A DNA stretch of 56,824 nt from Clostridium frigidicarnis. Lineage in GTDB: Bacteria; Bacillota; Clostridia; Clostridiales; Clostridiaceae. Each line of letters opens with the position of its first letter. Position 1 is the first letter of the stretch. The position numbers and the translations under genes were made by a program. The notes beneath the pieces were generated by a model. It had not been told where the DNA came from and ran no database searches. It saw nothing but the letters and a program-made list of their open reading frames with translations. The DNA is taken from assembly GCF_900111985.1 (NCBI RefSeq), contig NZ_FOKI01000022.1, forward strand, positions 1-56,824. Reading direction: 5' to 3'. Positions 52,295 through 56,824 of the stretch are shown here, piece after piece.

Positions 52295-53368
52295 TTAAAG
52301 AAGAGATTTATCTGGTGTTACTAATATTTTTACATGTTTTTTCTTTTCTGGTCCTGTTAATGCTCCAAAACCTTCTTCTACAATATCATCTAAATGTATT
52401 CTTTTTGTTATATAACCTTCTGCCTTTATTCTTCCATCATTCATTTGTGCCATTGTTGCAGGAAATTCATGTCTATAAGCTAATGTTCCAACTATCTTCT
52501 TCTCCGTAAATACTAATACATTAGGATTAAAGTTTACATCTTTTTCCCATATACTTGTAATAACCATTGTTCCTTCAAACTTTAAGCTGTTAAGTCCTGT
52601 ATCAAAACCTATTTTAGCTCCTGTTGTTTCAAAGGCTGCATCAACACCTAATCCATTAGTAAGTTTTTTAACTTCTTCTGCTATATCAACTTCATTTGGA
52701 TCTAATACAAAATCAGCTCCTGCCCTTTTTGCATATTCTTGTCTTATAGATTTTCTTTGAAGTACAACAACTAGTTTTGCTCCTGCAGCTTTTAAACACT
52801 CTATAGTTGCTAATCCTATTGGACCTGACCCTAATACTATAGCTGTGTCTCCTATTTTGAAATTAGCCATTCTTATTGAATGTAATGCAACTGCCATTGG
52901 TTCTACTAAAGCTGCTTGCTCATAAGACATAGCGTCTGGTATCTTATGCACAAATTCCTCTGGGAATGTAGTATATTCTGCAAGTCCTCCGCCACTTCCA
53001 CAAAGGCCATGGAATCCTAATGATGAACATAAATTATATTTACCTTCCAAACATGCTGGACATTTTCCACAGGCAACTATAGGTTCAACTATAACTCTAT
53101 CGCCTACATTAAACTTTGAAACACCTTCTCCGATTTCCACTACTTCTCCTGAAAATTCATGACCTAAAACTACTGGTGCTGTTGTTCCACTTAAAGGATG
53201 AGGTTGTCCTACTGGTATAAATATTGGTCCTCCTAAATATTCATGTAAATCAGAGCCACATATTCCACACCACTTAACCTTTATTTTTACATTTCCGTTA
53301 GTAACCTTTGGTTCATTTATTTCTTCAACTCTTACATCGTTCTTTCCATACCATAATGCTGCTTTCAT
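52295..53368 (-). CDS. bdhA: (R,R)-butanediol dehydrogenase, zinc-dependent
   Basis: 357 residues from the ATG at 53368, with GGAGGGG upstream. Medium-chain zinc alcohol dehydrogenase. Catalytic zinc ligands Cys in WCGICGSDLHEY and His-Glu in VLGHEFSGEV. Structural zinc Cys set in CGKCPACLEGKYNLC. NAD site GSGPIGLATIECLKAAG. The insert HEYLGGPIFIPVGQPHPLSG is typical of 2,3-butanediol dehydrogenases, which interconvert acetoin and butanediol. A sigma-54 promoter lies 170 bp upstream and the AcoR-like activator gene is adjacent. Confidence 0.92.
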   Translation of the reverse strand: MKAALWYGKNDVRVEEINEPKVTNGNVKIKVKWCGICGSDLHEYLGGPIFIPVGQPHPLSGTTAPVVLGHEFSGEVVEIGEGVSKFNVGDRVIVEPIVACGKCPACLEGKYNLCSSLGFHGLCGSGGGLAEYTTFPEEFVHKIPDAMSYEQAALVEPMAVALHSIRMANFKIGDTAIVLGSGPIGLATIECLKAAGAKLVVVLQRKSIRQEYAKRAGADFVLDPNEVDIAEEVKKLTNGLGVDAAFETTGAKIGFDTGLNSLKFEGTMVITSIWEKDVNFNPNVLVFTEKKIVGTLAYRHEFPATMAQMNDGRIKAEGYITKRIHLDDIVEEGFGALTGPEKKKHVKILVTPDKSLL

Positions 53369-53536
53369 AATTTTCCCCTCCAAATTTTTCAAATAATTTT
53401 TAACTTTAAATAAAGTTTCTAAGTTTGATTACTTTAATAAAATTCCATATTTTATAAGGTTGCTTAATATTTCTGATACTAAACTCCCCTTATATCGACA
53501 AAAATTTAACGTTAATTAATTCACATTTAATTATAT

Positions 53537-53553
53537 AAGCAATAACCATGCCA
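53537..53553 (-). promoter_or_regulatory. Sigma-54 promoter of bdhA
   Basis: Minus strand TGGCATGGTTATTGCTT. It matches the -24/-12 consensus TGGCACG-N4-TTGCW with one change (C to T after TGGCA) and correct spacing. Start of transcription would be near 53525, about 155 nt before the bdhA ATG. Confidence 0.85.
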
Positions 53554-53691
53554 TTTTTCAAAAACAAGGCTATTCGTCTATATTTTTTTGTCAAATACAA
53601 CACTTTTGTTGAAAACAATAGACTTTAAAAACTTAATAAGCAGAGCTTTTAGTTAAAAATATGTCAATATATTTAAGTACCTAAACAAAAA

Positions 53692-53759
53692 TGTATCAAA
53701 ATGATACATAATCGAATTCTCATTTTGATACACTTATTATTGAATCTCATTTTGATACA
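53692..53759. promoter_or_regulatory. Three upstream activator sites for the AcoR-like regulator
   Basis: TGTATCAAAATGATACA (53692-53708) is a perfect palindrome. The minus-strand half TGTATCAAAATGA recurs at 53720-53732 and 53747-53759. Centres are 24-27 bp apart and lie 140-220 bp upstream of the sigma-54 promoter, the usual place for enhancer sites. Confidence 0.75.
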
Positions 53760-53763
53760 CATT

Positions 53764-55701
53764 TTAGTTGTTAATATTATACTTCTTAATCTTTCTATAT
53801 AGAGTAGCTCTACCAATATTTAACAATTCAGCAGCTTTCACCATATTTCCATTACTTTTCTTTATTGCAGCTTCTATAGCTTGTTTTTCAAGTTTATCAA
53901 GAGATACTGTTTCTGTAAACTCTATGTTTGATTCATTGATTTTATCATTAATATCTAGCTTTATATTACTACCTTCTTCATGGATATAAATCATTTTATC
54001 TTCACTTAAATAATAGTCACGTTCAACTACATTTCTAAGTTCTCTGACATTACCCTGCCATTTACTTTTTTTTAATTGTTCTATGTAGTTTTTATCTATA
54101 TCTTTTACAAATTTACCATCCTTTAATGATAAAGACTTAATAAACTGATTAACTAGAACCTCTATATCCTCTTTTCTTTCTCTTAAGGGTATGGTTTTAA
54201 TATTCATAACACTTAATCTATAATAAAGATCTTCTCTAAAATTCCTCTTAAGTATCTCAGACTTTAACACCCTATTAGTAGCACCTATTACTCTTACATC
54301 TAATTGTTTTTCAAAAGTTCCACCAATCCTTATAAGTTTTCCATTATCAAGAACTCTTAAAAGCTTACTTTGTATATCAAGGGGTAGTTCTCCAATTTCA
54401 TCTAAAAATATAGTCCCACCATCTGCTAATTCAAACTTACCTGGATGACCTTCCTTCGATGCCCCTGTAAATGCTCCTTTTTCATATCCAAAAAGTTCAC
54501 TTTCCACCAATTCCCTAGGTATTGACGCACAGTTTACTGCCACAAAAGGCCCCTTTTTTCTATTACTAAAGTTATGTATAGATTGAGCTATTAATTCTTT
54601 TCCCGTACCACTTTCCCCTTCAATCAATATATTACAATCGCTTTTGGCTGCTTTTTTGCCAAAGAAAATTAAATCTTTCATTTTATCATTAATCGTAATT
54701 ATGTCATCAAATGTATAGGACGCCTTATATCCTACAAGCTTATTAACCAACTTATGTACATGTTTTACTTCCCTAAAAGTTATAACTATACCTATGTTTT
54801 TTTCATTAACATTCATAGGAACAGCATTTATAAGGCATTTTATTCTAGAATTTTTTATATTAAAATCGCACTCTAAATTATTAACTATTTTAAACTTTTC
54901 ATCTATCATGTTATTTAAATTTAAGCTTAATAATACTTTATTCATCTCTAAATTAATCGTCTCTTCTAATGTTATACCTAGTATTTCTAAACCTCTACCA
55001 TTAACTCTTTTAACCTTTAATCTTTCATCAAGTACAATCATACCTTCTGATATTGAGTCAAATGTTATATTTAATAAATTGTAAGAGATAGTTAATGCCA
55101 ATTGTTTTTGTATTGATTGAGCTGCAGCTGTAACAATCCCTAAAGTATGTGAATGAGCATCGTAATAATTTCCCGACATATTAATACATCCTATTATCTT
55201 TCCATCTTCATCATGTATTGGACATGCTGAACAAGTCCAAGAATGTTGATTAATACCAAAATGTTCTGCTCCTATTGTTTGTATAGGTTTATCTAAATAT
55301 AGTGCTGTACCTACTGCATTGGTACCTACCGCTTCTTCTGTCCATAATTCACCTTTTAAAAAGTTAAGTTCATTAACTCTCTCCATTATAGACTCATCAC
55401 CTATTACTTCTATTATGTATCCATCCTTATCAGACAAAATTATTGCAAATCCTGAACCTTTAACTATATTGTAAAGCCCCTCCATTATAGGCTTTGATAC
55501 TGAAATAAGCTCTGAATTCCTTCCTATAAGTTTATCTATAAATGGATGCTTATTACTTCCTTTTCCATTCATAGGATTAACTCCATATTGCCTACATCTT
55601 ATCCATGAATCTGCAATATCTTTTCTTACATTTTTATGTACATGTCCTGTGTTTATAAATGTTTCCCATGCTTCAGCTATAAAATTCATATATCCATCCA
55701 C
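53764..55701 (-). CDS. acoR: AcoR-like sigma-54-dependent transcriptional activator
   Basis: About 645 residues. N-terminal GAF-like sensor (about 60-200, [40 protein letters not shown]), a PAS domain (about 215-310), the AAA+ domain with Walker [14 protein letters not shown], the GAFTGA sigma-54 loop and Walker [14 protein letters not shown], and a C-terminal Fis helix-turn-helix ([20 protein letters not shown]). This is the AcoR plan; AcoR senses acetoin. The start is uncertain: GTG at 55701 follows AGGAGAGG, and TTG at 55722 or ATG at 55689 are alternatives. Confidence 0.9.
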   Translation of the reverse strand: MDGYMNFIAEAWETFINTGHVHKNVRKDIADSWIRCRQYGVNPMNGKGSNKHPFIDKLIGRNSELISVSKPIMEGLYNIVKGSGFAIILSDKDGYIIEVIGDESIMERVNELNFLKGELWTEEAVGTNAVGTALYLDKPIQTIGAEHFGINQHSWTCSACPIHDEDGKIIGCINMSGNYYDAHSHTLGIVTAAAQSIQKQLALTISYNLLNITFDSISEGMIVLDERLKVKRVNGRGLEILGITLEETINLEMNKVLLSLNLNNMIDEKFKIVNNLECDFNIKNSRIKCLINAVPMNVNEKNIGIVITFREVKHVHKLVNKLVGYKASYTFDDIITINDKMKDLIFFGKKAAKSDCNILIEGESGTGKELIAQSIHNFSNRKKGPFVAVNCASIPRELVESELFGYEKGAFTGASKEGHPGKFELADGGTIFLDEIGELPLDIQSKLLRVLDNGKLIRIGGTFEKQLDVRVIGATNRVLKSEILKRNFREDLYYRLSVMNIKTIPLRERKEDIEVLVNQFIKSLSLKDGKFVKDIDKNYIEQLKKSKWQGNVRELRNVVERDYYLSEDKMIYIHEEGSNIKLDINDKINESNIEFTETVSLDKLEKQAIEAAIKKSNGNMVKAAELLNIGRATLYRKIKKYNINN

Positions 55702-55782
55702 AATAACCTCTCCTATACCCAATATAATAACCTCATCACATAAAATTTACTAATTATAACATTATACCATGAAACCTTTTTA

Positions 55783-55839
55783 AGGCACATGAAAGAAAAT
55801 AGACTAGCATAATGACTTGTTATTTTTTTGAATGTGCCT
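55783..55839. repeat. Family A palindromic element, copy with deleted left inner arm
   Basis: 57 bp. AGGCACATGAAAGAAAAT joins directly to AGACTAGCATAATGAC, then TTGTTATTTTTTTGAATGTG and CCT. Compared with 32084-32152, part of the left inner arm is missing. Confidence 0.7.
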
Positions 55840-55847
55840 AAAGCAGT

Positions 55848-55879
55848 AAAAGCACTTATCCAAAGATTAGTGCTTTTTA
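55848..55879 (-). terminator. Terminator of the HD-like gene
   Basis: Stem AAAAGCACT/AGTGCTTTT with flanking A and T runs, between the HD-like gene and the repeat. It may act in both directions. Confidence 0.55.
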
Positions 55880-55891
55880 TATTTTAGGTAT

Positions 55892-55920
55892 ATTCAAAAA
55901 ATCAGAAGTCAGTATGCTAT
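55892..55920. repeat. Half copy of family A repeat, inverted
   Basis: ATTCAAAAAATCAGAAGTCA followed by GTATGCTAT resembles the inverse of the right half of 32084-32152, 50 bp from another copy. Only one arm is present. Confidence 0.4.
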
Positions 55921-55926
55921 CCTCTA

Positions 55927-56463
55927 TTATTTTAATCCATCTCTTAAATTATGTACAAATTCTTTTGCATAATTTTGTTGCTCTATATAAAATTCCTGTG
56001 CCTCTGGTAAATAACAGCTTCCTTTATCTAATACGTTATCTTCCATATATTTAATTGTCTCTTCTAGGGTTTGTTTTTTAGAACAACCAATTATCAATGA
56101 TTTAACAACTAAATATGTTTTTTCTCCTTCAGTCATATATGCATCATGTAATACTTTGCCTTCCAATGTAACTGGCACTTTATCCTTTTGTGCTTCCCAT
56201 GCTGCGTTAATTATCTTACTTATTTTATCTTCTGCGACTTCTTGTGTTTTTAACCACTCAACTATATCTTTTTCGCTATTATAGATAAATCCGTGAAAAT
56301 ATGCCGCACATGTTACAATCTCCATATCTACATTATATTCACCGTGTTCTAGTAACTTTTCAACAGACTTTAATATTCTACCTATATGGCATAAATTGTG
56401 CATTATATCCTTTTTTGCATAATATGGTTGAGCAAATTCTTTAAGATTTTCTATGTTTATCAT
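55927..56463 (-). CDS. HD-domain-like protein with altered metal motif
   Basis: 178 residues, all helical, resembling small HD phosphohydrolases: HNLCHIGRI supplies the first His, and a C-terminal VLHDAYM supplies the last Asp. The central His-Asp pair that names the family reads AAYFHGF, Gly replacing Asp. It may be inactive or use other ligands. GGGGGG precedes the ATG. The substrate is unknown. Confidence 0.65.
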   Translation of the reverse strand: MINIENLKEFAQPYYAKKDIMHNLCHIGRILKSVEKLLEHGEYNVDMEIVTCAAYFHGFIYNSEKDIVEWLKTQEVAEDKISKIINAAWEAQKDKVPVTLEGKVLHDAYMTEGEKTYLVVKSLIIGCSKKQTLEETIKYMEDNVLDKGSCYLPEAQEFYIEQQNYAKEFVHNLRDGLK

Positions 56464-56824
56464 ATTCTCCCCCCGTAAAGTTCACACGATCTGTTAAGTT
56501 ATATGAACATTGATCTTCTCAACCTAAGGAAATACAATAAGTTTGCGAAACAAAATAATACCCCCTTAAAAGGAGAGAAGAACAATGAACAAAGCTAATA
56601 TAAAATGTCCTCGCTGCCATTCTAATAAATTGTATAAGTTTGGTTTGAATAAGCAGGCTAATCAAAAGTATCAGTGTACACAATGTAAGCGTCAATTCGC
56701 CTTAGGCGATGGCGACGGATTACCTAAATTAAATTATCCTAAATGTCCTATGTGTGGTAAGGGTACATACTTACATCATTCTTATAAATATTACAATCGT
56801 TATAAATGTAATAATAAAAAATGT
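56464..56824 (+). mobile_element. Left end of an insertion sequence, partial
   Basis: The transposase start and about 100 bp upstream presumably include the left terminal repeat. The right end lies outside the window, so neither inverted repeat nor target duplication can be defined. Confidence 0.45.
56585..56824 (+). CDS. Insertion-sequence transposase, N-terminal part
   Basis: 80 residues are visible before the window ends. Two zinc-ribbon modules (IKCPRCHSNKLYKFG…YQCTQCKRQF and YPKCPMCGKGTYLHHSY…YKCNNKKC) are typical of the N-terminus of DDE transposases that carry zinc ribbons before the catalytic domain. AAGGAGAG precedes the ATG. Codon use (CGC, GCC, GGC, GAC) is richer in GC-ending codons than the neighbours, consistent with a mobile element. 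The IS family cannot be decided here. Confidence 0.75.
   Translation, partial: MNKANIKCPRCHSNKLYKFGLNKQANQKYQCTQCKRQFALGDGDGLPKLNYPKCPMCGKGTYLHHSYKYYNRYKCNNKKC

Larger units (their letters stand above)
53369..53763. other. Regulatory region between bdhA and its activator
   Basis: 395 bp without genes. It contains the sigma-54 promoter (53537-53553) and three activator sites (53692-53759) and no other strong structure. Confidence 0.7.

Noticed and set aside
1-56824. CRISPR array, tRNA or rRNA genes, prophage
   Set aside because: No regularly spaced direct repeats with unique spacers, no tRNA- or rRNA-like sequence, and no phage structural genes were found; the single holin is of the bacteriocin type.

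Overview
The window looks like a chromosomal segment of a low-GC, Gram-positive anaerobe of the genus Clostridium (sensu stricto). The base composition is strongly AT-rich, ribosome binding sites are strong AGGAGG types, and the gene set is clostridial: a B12-independent diol dehydratase, NfnAB, two FeoA proteins with FeoB, a UviB-like holin, and Bce-type peptide-detoxification modules. No rRNA, tRNA or CRISPR was seen. The species cannot be named from sequence alone.

Layout. 0-3 kb: end of a heptad-repeat gene, glutathione peroxidase, cardiolipin synthase. 3.3-9.9 kb: iron region with feoA-feoA-feoB and, behind its own Fur-like box, an operon of a DUF2325 protein, a stand-alone HD-GYP phosphodiesterase, a soluble chemoreceptor-like protein and a Cys-rich FeoC-like protein. 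10.2-17.8 kb: a complete, rearranged yhf operon (Z-Y-U-T-php-S-X-W) with matching palindromes before yhfZ and yhfY, probably YhfZ operators. 18.1-24.0 kb: glycyl-radical diol dehydratase and its activase, with an AraC-type response regulator and a PocR-domain sensor that has lost key kinase residues. 24-30 kb: small secreted peptide, patatin, zinc-ribbon protein, AI-2E transporter, IlvE, an acetyltransferase behind a possible translational attenuator, and a DsbA-like gene with an in-frame stop. 30.4-38 kb: secreted beta-amylase, a frameshifted ECF sigma factor with its DUF4179 partner, a sigma-factor remnant with a UviB holin, and a large secreted GH20 glycosidase. 38.6-48.3 kb: a decayed small gene, a Fur-box ferric reductase-like membrane protein, a MacB-like ABC pair, and a Bce-type ABC pair with its two-component system. 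48.4-56.8 kb: aspartylglucosaminidase, NfnAB, butanediol dehydrogenase under an evident sigma-54 promoter with three upstream activator sites, its AcoR-like activator, an HD-like protein, and the start of an insertion sequence.

How the genes work together. Three Fur-like loci point to iron import, ferric reduction and iron-linked signalling. The diol dehydratase, NfnAB and butanediol dehydrogenase are fermentative redox outlets. Beta-amylase and GH20 are secreted scavengers of starch and amino-sugar glycans. Several families of palindromic intergenic repeats are scattered through the window, and at least four genes are broken. Either the genome is shedding genes or the assembly carries homopolymer errors.
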